Positions 35,237-45,341 are shown, counted from the stretch's first letter. The stretch is DNA of 64,000 nucleotides from Rhodobacter sp. Har01 (GCF_020564565.1 NZ_JAJCTD010000002.1:248001-312000); one strand, 5' to 3'. Translations and numbers: made by a program. Notes: generated by a model not told the origin, from the sequence alone.

Positions 35237-36808
35237 GTGTTTGACTGGACCTTTGCCTTCGGAATGGTGTTGACCGCCAGCCTGGTCGCGCTTGCCTCTG
35301 TCACCGTCGTCTCGGCGCTTTCGCGGCAAGGCCGGAAGCCGGCCGATTCGATCTTTACCCAGGCCACCCCGGCGACTGTCCTGCTGTTCGACGGCGACCG
35401 TCTTGTCGATGCCACCGCCTCTGGCCGCGCCTTGCTTGCCGCCGGGCTGGCGGGCGGCAAGGCCTGGCTGCAGGCGCTGGCCCGGCTGGAGCCGATGTTC
35501 CCCGGTCTGACCTTGCGGCTGGAAGGCCTGCAGCGGGAAGGCCGGTTCGTCCTGTGCTCTCGCGAGGACATCGAACCGCCGCTGGTCCTGCGGGCCGAGA
35601 ACCTGGGCGGGCTGACCCGGCTGACCCTGGTCGATTCCGATGCCGAGCAGCGCCAGTCCGGCCCGGATGCGGCCGCCGAACTTGCGCTGCGCGAGGAAGC
35701 CGCCTCGATGCGCGACACCCTGACCCATCTGCCGCTGCTGATCTGGCATACCGCGCCCGACGGCCAGGTGACCTGGGCCAACGGCGCCTATATCCAGACC
35801 GCGATCGAACGGCTGGAGCCGGGGCAAGACCTGAACTGGCCGCTGCCGGCCCTGTTCGACCCGGTGACCGAGGACCTGGCCGCTCCGTTCCGGCGCAGCC
35901 TGCGTCTGGGCGAGGAGTTGCGCTGGTACGAACTGACCACGACGCCGCTGGACGGCCGCAGACTGCACGTTGCGCAGCCGGTGAACAAGCTGGTGCAGGC
36001 CGAAATGTCGCTGCGCGACTTCATGCAGACCCTGACCAAGACTTTCGCCCACCTGCCCATCGGCCTGGCGATCTTTGACCGCAACCGGGTGCTGCAGATC
36101 TTCAACCCCGCGCTGATCGACCTGACCGGCCTGCCGGCCGAATTCCTGATCGGCCGCCCCACCCTGTCGATGCTGCTGGACGCCATGCGCGAGAAATCCA
36201 TGCTGCCGGAGCCGAAGGATTACCGCAGCTGGCGCAAGCAGATCGTCGATCTGGAAGAGGCCGCCGCCAAGGGTCTGTTCGAGGACACCTGGTCGCTGCC
36301 CTCGGGGCAGACCTACCGGGTGACCGGGCGACCGCACCCGAACGGCGCGCTGGCCTTTCTGTTCGAGGACATCTCCTCGGAAATGAGCCGCACCCGGCGC
36401 TATCGCGCCGATGTCGCGCTGGGCCGCGCGGTGATCGACGTGATCGACCAGCCGGTGGTGGTGTTCGCCCAGGACGGCAGCATGACGATGGCAAACCGCG
36501 CGGCGGTGGCGCTGTGGGGCCCGCCGCAGAACGGCCTGGGGCTTGACCTGCACGAACCCGATGCCGTGGCCACCTGGCGCAGTCTGACCGCGCCGACGCT
36601 GCTGTGGAACGACCTGGCCGATTATATCGGCACGATGGGCGCGCGCGAGCCCTGGGATGGCGAAGTCCGGCTCAAGGACGGGCGGCTGGTCGAATGCCGC
36701 GTGGCACCGTTGCCGGACGGGGCGACGATGGTCACCTTCCGGACGGTGCCGCAACCCACGCCGGCCCTGGGCGAGACCGGCGCCACAACGGCGGTGATGG
36801 TGGCCTGA
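35237..36808 (+). CDS. divL: PAS-domain membrane protein, DivL-like
   Basis: The 523-residue protein has an N-terminal membrane helix (about 7-27) and at least two PAS domains (about 160-260 with LPLLIWHTAPDGQVTWANG; 275-380 with LPIGLAIFDRNRVLQIFNPA) and a third PAS-like segment near 405-510. No histidine-kinase H-box or ATPase domain follows. In R. capsulatus, DivL is described as a PAS-domain protein acting on CtrA and gene-transfer-agent expression; the domain plan and the CtrA box in front of this gene fit that. The GTG start at 35237 is the first in frame. It is followed by tsaE. The name is an inference from architecture and context. Confidence 0.62.
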   Translation: MFDWTFAFGMVLTASLVALASVTVVSALSRQGRKPADSIFTQATPATVLLFDGDRLVDATASGRALLAAGLAGGKAWLQALARLEPMFPGLTLRLEGLQREGRFVLCSREDIEPPLVLRAENLGGLTRLTLVDSDAEQRQSGPDAAAELALREEAASMRDTLTHLPLLIWHTAPDGQVTWANGAYIQTAIERLEPGQDLNWPLPALFDPVTEDLAAPFRRSLRLGEELRWYELTTTPLDGRRLHVAQPVNKLVQAEMSLRDFMQTLTKTFAHLPIGLAIFDRNRVLQIFNPALIDLTGLPAEFLIGRPTLSMLLDAMREKSMLPEPKDYRSWRKQIVDLEEAAAKGLFEDTWSLPSGQTYRVTGRPHPNGALAFLFEDISSEMSRTRRYRADVALGRAVIDVIDQPVVVFAQDGSMTMANRAAVALWGPPQNGLGLDLHEPDAVATWRSLTAPTLLWNDLADYIGTMGAREPWDGEVRLKDGRLVECRVAPLPDGATMVTFRTVPQPTPALGETGATTAVMVA

Positions 36809-36905
36809 GGCAGACCGCCGTTGGCGCGGCTTCAGGACGGGCCGGGCGCCGCGCCGGCCAGGCTTTCGTCTTGCGCTTGCCCCGGCCCCGGCTAGACTCG
36901 CGGCC

Positions 36906-37379
36906 ATGCCGGCGGCCGGGGTTGCAGAGTTCCAGCTTGACGACGAGGAAGCCGCGCGCCGGTTCGGGGCGCGGCTGGGCCGGTGTCTGCGCCCGGGCGA
37001 CACGCTGCTGCTGGAAGGCCCGGTCGGCGCGGGAAAGTCCCACATCGCCCGTGCCGCGATCCGTGCCCTGGCCGGCGCGGCAACCGAGGTGCCGTCACCC
37101 ACCTTCACCCTGGTGCAGACCTATGACGGCCCAAGCTGCGAGATCTGGCATGCCGATCTTTACCGGCTGAGCAGTTCGGTCGAGGTCGCGGAACTGGGCC
37201 TGGCCGAGGCCATGGGCCGCGACATCGTGCTGATCGAATGGCCCGACCGGCTGGGCCTCGAGCAGCCGGCCGAGGCGATTCGCCTGAGGCTTGTGCTGCG
37301 GGGCGAAGGCCGCGAGGCGCAGCTGAGCGGCGCGCCGGCCCGCCTGATGACCTGCCTGATGCAGGAGGCCAGGCCATGA
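36906..37379 (+). CDS. tsaE: tRNA threonylcarbamoyladenosine biosynthesis ATPase
   Basis: The 157-residue P-loop ATPase drives turnover of the TsaD/TsaB complex in t6A synthesis. Walker A GPVGAGKS is at residues 38-45, then PSPTFTLVQTY, the DLYRL motif and VLIEWPDRLG (Walker B-like Glu/Trp). ATG 36906 is used. amgK starts inside its stop (ATGA). Confidence 0.95.
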   Translation: MPAAGVAEFQLDDEEAARRFGARLGRCLRPGDTLLLEGPVGAGKSHIARAAIRALAGAATEVPSPTFTLVQTYDGPSCEIWHADLYRLSSSVEVAELGLAEAMGRDIVLIEWPDRLGLEQPAEAIRLRLVLRGEGREAQLSGAPARLMTCLMQEARP

Positions 37380-38389
37380 CCGAGGCGCGGGACGCGGCGA
37401 AACAGGCCTTCCTGCGCGCGGCGGGCTGGGACCGGGCCGAGCGGCACCACCTGGCCGGAGATGCCTCGGCCCGGCGGTACGAACGGCTGGCCGGCGGCCT
37501 CGGCCGGGCCGTGCTGATGGACGCCCCGCCCGGTTCGGCCGACGACGCCCGCGATTTCCTGCGCATCGGCGCGCATCTGTCGTCGATCGGACTTTCGGCG
37601 CCGAAGGTGATGGCGGCCGACCCGGACCAGGGCTTCGTGCTGCTGGAGGACCTGGGCGACAGCCTTTTCACCCGCGTGCTGGCAGACGACCCGGCGCTGG
37701 AGCCCCGACTTGCCACCGCGGCGGTCGAGGTGCTGCTGCATCTTCAGCGCCACCCGCCGCCGCAGCCGGTGGCCGATCTTGCGGCCGCGGACTGGGCCGC
37801 GTCGGCCGGCCTCGCGCTGGACTGGTATGCCGGTGCCATCCTGGGCCTGGCGCCCGAAGCCGAGGCCTTTGCGGCCGCCCTGACCGCGGTTCTGCAGGCC
37901 GAGGCCGACGGCCCCCGCATCCTGATCCTGCGCGACTACCACGCCGGCAACCTGATCTGGCTGCCAGAACGGAGGGGTCTGGCGCGGGTGGGCCTGCTGG
38001 ATTTCCAGGCCGCGCAGATGGGGCAGCCGGCCTATGACCTGGTCTCGCTGCTGCAGGACGCTCGCCGCGATGTCCTGCCCGCGGTCGAGACCGAAGGGAT
38101 CGCCCGGTTTGCCATGGGCGCAGGTGTCCTTGTGACCGATCTGGCGCCGGCCTATGCGGCCTTGGGCGCGCTGCGGGCCTTGCGGATTCTGGGGGTCTTC
38201 GCGCGGCTTTGCCTGGCCGAGGGAAAACCGCAGTACCTGGATCATGCGCCGCGGGTCTGGGGCCAGTTGCAGCGCAACCTCGGGCATCCGGCGCTGGCCC
38301 GGCTGCGCCAGATCTGCGATCGGCTGTTGCCGCCGGCCACGCCGGAGAACCTAGCAAGGATCAGGTCGCAATGTCCCGCCTTCCGTTGA
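37376..38389 (+). CDS. amgK: N-acetylmuramate/N-acetylglucosamine kinase (anomeric), AmgK-like
   Basis: The 337-residue phosphotransferase of the APH fold has VLLEDLGDSLF, the catalytic loop ILRDYHAGNL (D-x-H-x-x-N) and the metal loop LLDFQAAQMG. With the next gene, MurU, it forms the recycling bypass in which MurNAc is phosphorylated at C1 and then activated to UDP-MurNAc, avoiding de novo synthesis and giving fosfomycin tolerance in Pseudomonas. The pairing with a MurU-like nucleotidyltransferase is the main support for this name over a general aminoglycoside phosphotransferase. Overlaps tsaE by 4 nt and murU by 19 nt. Confidence 0.82.
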   Translation: MTEARDAAKQAFLRAAGWDRAERHHLAGDASARRYERLAGGLGRAVLMDAPPGSADDARDFLRIGAHLSSIGLSAPKVMAADPDQGFVLLEDLGDSLFTRVLADDPALEPRLATAAVEVLLHLQRHPPPQPVADLAAADWAASAGLALDWYAGAILGLAPEAEAFAAALTAVLQAEADGPRILILRDYHAGNLIWLPERRGLARVGLLDFQAAQMGQPAYDLVSLLQDARRDVLPAVETEGIARFAMGAGVLVTDLAPAYAALGALRALRILGVFARLCLAEGKPQYLDHAPRVWGQLQRNLGHPALARLRQICDRLLPPATPENLARIRSQCPAFR

Positions 38390-39063
38390 TGCTGTTCGCG
38401 GCGGGTTTCGGCACGCGGATGCGCGCTTTGACCGTTGCGCGGCCGAAACCGCTGATCCCGGTCAACGGCCGGCCCCTGCTGGATCGGGCGCTGGATCTGG
38501 CCGAAGCGGCGGGCTGCGCGCCGGTGGTGGTGAACGTGCATTACCTCGGCGGTCAGATCGTCGACCACCTGGCCGGGCGGGCCGGGGTGGAGATCAGCGA
38601 CGAGCGGGACGAAATACTGGACACCGGCGGCGGGCTGCGGGCCGCGCTGCCGATGCTGGGAGGCGGGCCGGTGATGACGCTGAACCCCGATGCCGTCTGG
38701 CGGGGGGCCAATCCGCTGCACCTGCTGCGCCGGGCCTGGGACCCCGCCCGGATGGATGCGCTGCTCATGGTCAAGGACCGGGTGGCCGTGCACGGCCGCA
38801 TCGGCCGGGCGGATTTCGCCGTTGACGCCACCGGCCGGATCACCCGCGCCGCCGATGAGACGGGCGTGGTCTACCTGGGCGCGCAGATCCTGCGGACCGA
38901 AGGACTAGCCGAGATCCCCGAGCAGGTCTTCTCGTTGAATCGCCTGTGGGACGGGATGATCGCCGCCGGCCGGGCCTTTGCCCTGCCCTATCCCGGCGAC
39001 TGGTGCGACGTGGGCAGCCCCGAGGGCCTGGCGCAGGCCGAAGCCCTGCTGGGAGAGCCATGA
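38371..39063 (+). CDS. murU: N-acetylmuramate-1-phosphate uridylyltransferase, MurU-like
   Basis: The 230-residue nucleotidyltransferase starts with the sugar-nucleotide loop LFAAGFGTRMRALT followed by RPKPLIPVNGRPLLD, and has NVHYLG, EILDTGGGLRAALP and TLNPDAVW (the metal Asp). It would make UDP-MurNAc from MurNAc-1-phosphate. Length is that of MurU (about 225), shorter than GlmU or RfbA enzymes. It begins inside amgK and shares an ATGA overlap with addB. Confidence 0.85.
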   Translation: MSRLPLMLFAAGFGTRMRALTVARPKPLIPVNGRPLLDRALDLAEAAGCAPVVVNVHYLGGQIVDHLAGRAGVEISDERDEILDTGGGLRAALPMLGGGPVMTLNPDAVWRGANPLHLLRRAWDPARMDALLMVKDRVAVHGRIGRADFAVDATGRITRAADETGVVYLGAQILRTEGLAEIPEQVFSLNRLWDGMIAAGRAFALPYPGDWCDVGSPEGLAQAEALLGEP

Positions 39064-41981
39064 TGTTCGCCGGCCATGGCCCGCATGTGCTGGCCCTGCC
39101 GCCGGGCGCCGATTTTCCCCGGCGCCTGGCCGATGGCCTGCTGCGCCGCCTGGCCGGCCAGCCGCCCGAGGCGCTGGCGCGGGTGACGGTCTTTCTGAAC
39201 ACCCAGCGCATGCGCCGCCGCCTGCGCGAGGCATTTGCCGCAAGGGGCGCCACCTTCCTGCCCCGCCTGCGGCTGGTCACCGAACTGGGCGGCGATCCGC
39301 TGCTGTGCGGCACGGCGCCGGGGGTTTCGTCACTGGGGCGGCGGCTGGAGCTGGTGGTATTGATCGACCGGATGCTGCGCGCCGACGCCTCGCTGGCGCC
39401 GCGGCGGGCAATGTTCGACCTGGCCGACAGCCTGGCCGCCCTGATGGACGAGATGCGGGCCGAAGGCGTTGTGCCCGAGGCGGTGGCGCGGCTGGACGTG
39501 CAAGGCCATGCCGAGCACTGGGCCCGCAGCCAACGCTTTCTGGCGCTGGTCGACCGCTATTTCGCGGCCGGCAGCCCGCCGGATGCCGAGGCCCGTCTGC
39601 GCGCCGCGACCGAAGCGCTGATTGCCGAATGGCAGACCCGTCCGCCCGAAGGTCCGGTGATCCTGGCCGGCTCTACCGGGTCTCGGGGCACCACGGCCTT
39701 GTTGATGCGGGCGGTGGCGGGGCTGCCACAAGGGGCGCTGGTGCTGCCGGGGTTCGATTTCGACCTTCCGCCCGAAGTCTGGGACGGCATGGCCGATGCG
39801 ATGGGCCATGAGGACCACCCGCAGTACCGGTTTCGGCGGCTGATGGATGCGCTGGGCATCGGGCCGCAGGGGATTTTGCCGTGGGACGAGGCCGCCGCGC
39901 CCGATCCGGCCCGGAACCGGCTGATCTCGCTTTCCCTGCGGCCGGCACCGGTGACCGACCAGTGGATCACCGAAGGCGCCTGGCTGACCGACTTGCCGGG
40001 CGCGACAGCCGGCCTGACCCTGCTTGAGGCGCCGAACCCGCGGGCCGAGGCGCAGGCGATTGCGCTGCGGCTGCGGCAGGCGGTGGAAGACGGCCAGAGC
40101 GCGGCCCTGATCTCGCCCGACCGCGATCTGACCCGCCGGGTGGCCGCGGCGCTGGACCGCTGGGGGCTGGTGCCGGACGATTCGGCCGGGCGGCCGCTGT
40201 TGCATACGCCTCCGGGTCGTTTGCTGCGGCTGGTGTCGCGGGCGATGGGGCGGGCGTTGCGCGGCGACGACCTGATGGCGCTGCTCAAGCATCCGCTGGC
40301 GTTTTCGGGCGCCGGGCGGGGCGCGCACCTGCTGCTGACCCGCGACCTGGAACTGGAGTTGCGCCAGAACGGCCCGGCCTTCCCCGACGCGGGGTTCCTG
40401 CGCGCCTGGGCGGCGGGGCGGGATGTGGCCTGGGGTGAGGCCGTGGCGGCAGTGCTGGACGGGCTGCGCGACGCCGCAGAGGCGCCGCTGCCGCTGCTGA
40501 TCGCCCGCCACCGGGCGGCAACCGAGGCCTTGGCGCGCGGCGCGGATTGGGCGGCGGCCGGCGATTCGCCCTGGGACAAGGCGGCCGGTGTCGAGGCGCT
40601 GCTGGCGATCACGGAGTTTCAGGCCGAGGCGCCGGAAGCCTGCGCGCTGACGCCCGCCGACTATGCGGCGCTGCTGGACGGTGTGCTGGGCCAAAGGGCT
40701 GTGCGAGAGACTGTTTTGGCTGATGAAAGGGTGCAGATCCTGGGGCCGCAGGAGGCGCGGGTGCAGGGCGCCGACCTGGTGATCCTGGCCGGGCTGAACG
40801 AGGGCATCTGGCCCGCCCAGCCCGCGCCGGACCCCTGGCTGAACCGGCGGATGCGGGCCGAGGCGGGCTTGTTGCTGCCGGAACGGCGGATCGGACTGTC
40901 GGCGCACGACTACCAGATGGCGGCCGCCGCGCCGCAGGTGGTTCTCAGCCGTGCGCTGCGGGATGCCGAGGCAGAGACGGTGCCCTCACGCTGGCTCAAC
41001 CGCGTGGCGAACCTCTTGTCGGGGCTGCCGCAGGGGCAGGGGCCGCAGGCCCTGGCCGCGATGCGGGCGCGCGGCGAGGCGCTGTTGGCGCTGGCCATCG
41101 CGTCGGAGCGGCCGCTGCCGGGCGCACCGGCGCATCGCCCGGCGCCACGGCCTCCGGTGCCTTTGCGGCCAAGGAAGCTGTCGCTGACCGAGGTGGAAAC
41201 GCTGATCCGCGACCCCTACGCGATTTATGCCAAGCACCTGCTGCGGCTGCGCCCGCTGAACCCGTTGCGGGCCGAAGCCGATGCGCGGCTGCGCGGCGAG
41301 GTGATGCATCTGGTGATGGAGCGCCTGCTGAAGGGCGGCCCGCTGCCCGTCGAAACGCAACTGGCCGTGGCCCGGCTGGTGGCGATTTGTGACACTGTTC
41401 TTGCCGAAACCGTGCCATTTCCCGTGGCGCGTGCGGCCTGGCGCGCGCGGATCGCGCGGATTGCGCGGCCGCTGGTCGAGGCGCTGGCGCAGGACGGCGG
41501 CACGCCGGTTCTGCTGGAAGAGAAACACGGGATCGAGGTGCCAGGTCTGGGATTCACGCTGGTCGGCAAGCCGGACCGGATTGACCTGTTGCCGGACGGC
41601 GGCTTGCGGATCGTTGACTACAAGACCGGGGCTCCGCCATCGGCCAAGCAGCAGGACCATTTCGCCAAGCAACTGCTGCTGGCGGCGGTGATGGCCAGCC
41701 TGGGGGGCTTTCCGGGTCTGGAAGGCTGTCCGGTGCGGAAGATCGTCTATCAGGGTCTGGGAAGCGGGCTGAAGGCCGAGCCGAAGGATCTGGACGACGA
41801 CCTGATCAGGGCGGCCCTGGAGGAATTCCGGGTGCTGATCCGGGCCTACCAGAGCCCGGCCAAGGGATATACCTCGCGGCGGGCGACGTTCGACATGAAA
41901 TGGCCGGGAGACTACGACGATCTTGCCCGGCATGGCGAATGGGACGCGACCCAGGATCCCAAGCCGGAGGATGTGGATTGA
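39060..41981 (+). CDS. addB: Double-strand break repair protein AddB
   Basis: The 973-residue subunit pairs with AddA to process double-strand ends for RecA. It has the inactivated helicase-like fold of alphaproteobacterial AddB and a C-terminal RecB-family nuclease domain with RGEVMHLVMERLL, RIVDYKTGAPPSA (catalytic D..K) and QLLLAAVM. LAGLNEGIWPAQPAPDPWLNRRM near residue 580 is a family landmark. Two Met codons at 39060 and 39063; the first overlaps murU (ATGA). addA follows with a TTGA overlap. Confidence 0.92.
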   Translation: MMFAGHGPHVLALPPGADFPRRLADGLLRRLAGQPPEALARVTVFLNTQRMRRRLREAFAARGATFLPRLRLVTELGGDPLLCGTAPGVSSLGRRLELVVLIDRMLRADASLAPRRAMFDLADSLAALMDEMRAEGVVPEAVARLDVQGHAEHWARSQRFLALVDRYFAAGSPPDAEARLRAATEALIAEWQTRPPEGPVILAGSTGSRGTTALLMRAVAGLPQGALVLPGFDFDLPPEVWDGMADAMGHEDHPQYRFRRLMDALGIGPQGILPWDEAAAPDPARNRLISLSLRPAPVTDQWITEGAWLTDLPGATAGLTLLEAPNPRAEAQAIALRLRQAVEDGQSAALISPDRDLTRRVAAALDRWGLVPDDSAGRPLLHTPPGRLLRLVSRAMGRALRGDDLMALLKHPLAFSGAGRGAHLLLTRDLELELRQNGPAFPDAGFLRAWAAGRDVAWGEAVAAVLDGLRDAAEAPLPLLIARHRAATEALARGADWAAAGDSPWDKAAGVEALLAITEFQAEAPEACALTPADYAALLDGVLGQRAVRETVLADERVQILGPQEARVQGADLVILAGLNEGIWPAQPAPDPWLNRRMRAEAGLLLPERRIGLSAHDYQMAAAAPQVVLSRALRDAEAETVPSRWLNRVANLLSGLPQGQGPQALAAMRARGEALLALAIASERPLPGAPAHRPAPRPPVPLRPRKLSLTEVETLIRDPYAIYAKHLLRLRPLNPLRAEADARLRGEVMHLVMERLLKGGPLPVETQLAVARLVAICDTVLAETVPFPVARAAWRARIARIARPLVEALAQDGGTPVLLEEKHGIEVPGLGFTLVGKPDRIDLLPDGGLRIVDYKTGAPPSAKQQDHFAKQLLLAAVMASLGGFPGLEGCPVRKIVYQGLGSGLKAEPKDLDDDLIRAALEEFRVLIRAYQSPAKGYTSRRATFDMKWPGDYDDLARHGEWDATQDPKPEDVD

Positions 41982-44900
41982 GCATTGCCAGTGACGCATC
42001 CCGCGCGCAGATCGCGGCGGCGGACCCAGGCTCGAACGTCTGGCTGGTGGCCAATGCGGGGTCGGGCAAGACCCGGGTGCTGACCGACCGGGTGGCGCGG
42101 CTGCTGCTGCGCGGGGTGGATCCGCAGAACATCCTGTGCCTGACCTATACCAAGGCGGCGGCGGCCGAGATGCAGAACCGGCTGTTCAAGCGGCTGGGCG
42201 AATGGGCGATGGCCACGGATGGCGCGTTGCGTGACAGTCTGGCAACCTTGGGCGAAGGCGGATTGCCTGAAGAGCAGCTGCGGCGGGCGCGGCAATTGTT
42301 CGCGCGGGCGATCGAGACGCCGGGGGGCATTCGCATCCAGACGATCCACAGCTTTGCCGGCAGTCTGCTGCGGCGGTTTCCGCTTGAGGCCGGGGTGGCC
42401 CCGGGCTTTCAGGAGATCGAGGACCGCAGCGCCGCGCAATTGCGGGCCGATGTGTTGGAGGAAATGGCCGAGGGGCCCGATGCAGCGCTGCTGGTCGCGG
42501 TGCTGGAGGAGTCTGGCGAAGACCTCGACCGGCTGACGAAGCTGATCGTCGGGAAGAAAGTGGCCTTTGCCGGCGAGACGGATGAGGCAGCGCTGCGCTC
42601 GGCCTTCGGCCTGCCGACAGGGTTTGGCGAGGCGGACCTATTGGCGCAGGTATTCCTGGGCGGCGAGGCGGCGCTGGTCGAGGACCTGCTCGCCGTGCTT
42701 GCGGGCGGCTCGGCCAAGGACCTGGGCGCGGCAGATGTCTTGCGCCCGGTTCGGCCATTTTCGGCAACGTTAGAGACGATTCAGGCCTTTGAGGACGCGT
42801 TCCTTTTCAAGGCGACGAAAGACCCGGCAAAGTCTTTCACGGCCAAGATCGGGGACTTTCCCACAAAGGACACTCGGGCGCGGTTCGCGGCGCGGATGGC
42901 GGCGCTGGAAGGCCTGATGACTCGGGTCGAGGCGGCGCGGCCGCTGCGGCTGGCGCTGGCGGCGGCGGGGGCCACGGCGCGGCTGCATAGGTTCGCGCGC
43001 GGCTTTCTGCGGCGATATGAGGCGGCGAAGGCGGCGCGGGGGTGGCTGGACTTTGACGACCTGATCCTGCGGGCGACCGACGTGCTGACCGACCCACGGG
43101 TGGCGCCCTGGGTGCTGTACCGGCTGGATGGCAGCCTGGACCATGTTCTGGTGGACGAGGCGCAGGACACCAGCCCCGGGCAATGGCGCATCGTCGAGGC
43201 GCTGACGGCGGAATTCACCGCCGGCGAAGGCGCGCGGCGCGACCCGCGGTCGCTGTTCGTGGTGGGCGACAAGAAGCAGTCGATCTATTCCTTCCAGGGC
43301 GCGAATGTGGCCGCATTCGACACTGTGAAGGCGGAATTCGAAGGGCGGTTCGCGGCGGCGGGCGGGCCATTGGTCGAACTGCCCTTGCAGCATTCGTTCC
43401 GGTCGGCCTCGGCGATCCTGGGCCTGGTGGACCGGGTGTTCGAGGGGGCACCCCCGGCGGCCCTGGGGGGGGCGTTCCGGCATCTGGCGTTCCATGACGC
43501 GATGCCGGGGCGGGTGGACCTTTGGCCCGTGGCGCCCAAGCCGGCCGAGCCGGACAAGGGGGTCTGGTACGATCCGGTCGATCTGAAGGCCGAGGATGAC
43601 GCGAGTGTCGTGCTGGCGCGGCGGATCGCGGCAGAGATCGGCCGGATGATCCGCGAGGGGGTGCAGATCCCCGACAAGGAGACGGTGCGGCCGGTGCGGG
43701 CGGGGGATTTCCTGATCCTGGTGCAGCGGCGGCACGACATCTTCTTCGAGATCATCCGGGCCTGCAAGGCCGAGGACCTGCCGATCGCCGGGGCGGACCG
43801 GATGGTGCTGACCAAGGAACTGGCAGTGCGCGACGTGCTGGCGCTGCTGGCGTTCCTGAACACGCCCGAGGATGACCTGGCGCTGGCCACCGCGCTGCGG
43901 TCTCCGCTGTTCGGCTGGTCGGAGAAACGGCTGTTTCAGCTTGCACAGGGTCGAAAAGGCTGGCTGTGGGAGGCGCTGCGGAACCATCCTGACGGCGGCG
44001 AGACCGTCGCGGTGCTGCACGACCTGCGCGACCGGGCCGAGTTCCTGCGGCCCTATGAGCTGATCGAGCGGTTGCTGACGCGGCATGGGCGGCGACCGAT
44101 GATCCTGGGGCGGATGGGCGTCGAGGCAGCCGAAGCGCTGGACGAGTTGCTGGCGCAGGCGCTGGCCTATGAACGCGCCGAGGCGCCCTCGCTGACCGGA
44201 TTCCTGGCCTGGATGGCGGCGGGCGAGGTCGAGGTGAAGCGGCGCCCCGAGGCCGAGGGCGGGCTGATCCGGGTGATGACGGTGCATGGCGCCAAGGGGC
44301 TGGAGGCGCCGGTGGTGATTCTGCCCGAAACGGCGGACCGCAAGCTTGAGGATCGGGATGCGATCCTGACGCTGCCGGACGGGGTGCCGGTCTGGGCGGG
44401 GCGCGCGGCGGACAATCCGCCGGTGGTGGCGGCCGCAAAGGAAGCCCGCAAGGCAGCGCGCGAGGAAGAGAACCTGCGGCTGCTCTATGTGGCTCTGACA
44501 AGGCCGAAATGCTGGCTGATCGTGGCCGGTGCGGGGGAATGCGGCGCGCCCTCGTGGTACGGGATGATCGACAGGGCGGCCGGAATGCTGCCGTTTGTCG
44601 AAGGGGCCGGGGGCGTGCGGCGGTTGCAAGTGGGCGACTGGCCGAAAGAGGCCCGGGTCGAGGCGCCACCGCCGCAGGACGTTTCGCTGCCGGACTGGGT
44701 CGGGCGACCGGCCTTGCCGCCACCGGCGGGGGTGGTCGAGCTGTCGCCCTCGGGCCTGGGGGGCGACAAGGTGCTGGCGGCGGAACCGCCGGTGCTGCCG
44801 GGGGGCGATCCGTTGCTGCGCGGCAGCCTGCTGCACCTGCTGCTGGAGCATCTGCCGGGGCGACCGCAAGGCGACTGGGCGGCGCTGGCCGAGCGGATCG

Positions 44901-45283
44901 GGGCACAGGATGTGCTGGCCGAGGCGGCGGGGATTCTGTCGGAATCGTCTCTGTGCTGGCTTTTCGGGCCGGGGACTCAGGCCGAGGTGTCGGTTCTGGT
45001 GCCCTGGAATGGAACACGGCTGAGCGGAAACATCGACCGGCTGGTGGTGACGCCCGACGTGGTGACCGTGGTCGACTTCAAGTCGAACGCGGCGATTCCG
45101 GCGCGGGCGGAGGAGGTGCCAGAGAGCTATCTCAGGCAGCTGGGGGCCTATGCGCTGGCGCTGGAGGGCATCTATCCGGGGCGGCGGATCGACACGGCGA
45201 TCCTTTGGACCAGGGGGCCACAACTGATGCGCATTCATCGCGACATCGTGAGGGAGGCCCTGGGGCGAGCCGCTATCCCTTGA
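41978..45283 (+). CDS. addA: Double-strand break repair helicase-nuclease AddA
   Basis: The 1101-residue UvrD-type helicase/nuclease unwinds and digests broken DNA ends until a Chi-like signal. Walker A is NAGSGKT (residues 26-32), Walker B-like VDEAQDTSPGQW, motif III GDKKQSIYSFQGA, motif V VMTVHGAKGLEAPVV, motif VI RLLYVALTRPK, and a C-terminal RecB nuclease domain with TVVDFKSNA and YLRQLGAYALAL. The start is most likely TTG 41978 (LSIASDASRAQI) with GGAGG 7 nt upstream and overlap with the addB stop; the longer frame from 41900 runs inside addB. Confidence 0.93.
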   Translation: MSIASDASRAQIAAADPGSNVWLVANAGSGKTRVLTDRVARLLLRGVDPQNILCLTYTKAAAAEMQNRLFKRLGEWAMATDGALRDSLATLGEGGLPEEQLRRARQLFARAIETPGGIRIQTIHSFAGSLLRRFPLEAGVAPGFQEIEDRSAAQLRADVLEEMAEGPDAALLVAVLEESGEDLDRLTKLIVGKKVAFAGETDEAALRSAFGLPTGFGEADLLAQVFLGGEAALVEDLLAVLAGGSAKDLGAADVLRPVRPFSATLETIQAFEDAFLFKATKDPAKSFTAKIGDFPTKDTRARFAARMAALEGLMTRVEAARPLRLALAAAGATARLHRFARGFLRRYEAAKAARGWLDFDDLILRATDVLTDPRVAPWVLYRLDGSLDHVLVDEAQDTSPGQWRIVEALTAEFTAGEGARRDPRSLFVVGDKKQSIYSFQGANVAAFDTVKAEFEGRFAAAGGPLVELPLQHSFRSASAILGLVDRVFEGAPPAALGGAFRHLAFHDAMPGRVDLWPVAPKPAEPDKGVWYDPVDLKAEDDASVVLARRIAAEIGRMIREGVQIPDKETVRPVRAGDFLILVQRRHDIFFEIIRACKAEDLPIAGADRMVLTKELAVRDVLALLAFLNTPEDDLALATALRSPLFGWSEKRLFQLAQGRKGWLWEALRNHPDGGETVAVLHDLRDRAEFLRPYELIERLLTRHGRRPMILGRMGVEAAEALDELLAQALAYERAEAPSLTGFLAWMAAGEVEVKRRPEAEGGLIRVMTVHGAKGLEAPVVILPETADRKLEDRDAILTLPDGVPVWAGRAADNPPVVAAAKEARKAAREEENLRLLYVALTRPKCWLIVAGAGECGAPSWYGMIDRAAGMLPFVEGAGGVRRLQVGDWPKEARVEAPPPQDVSLPDWVGRPALPPPAGVVELSPSGLGGDKVLAAEPPVLPGGDPLLRGSLLHLLLEHLPGRPQGDWAALAERIGAQDVLAEAAGILSESSLCWLFGPGTQAEVSVLVPWNGTRLSGNIDRLVVTPDVVTVVDFKSNAAIPARAEEVPESYLRQLGAYALALEGIYPGRRIDTAILWTRGPQLMRIHRDIVREALGRAAIP

Positions 45284-45341
45284 CGAGTCCGGGGGCGGTC
45301 CATAGGTTTCGCAGCCGACCCTTTCCCGCAGGAGAACCGCC

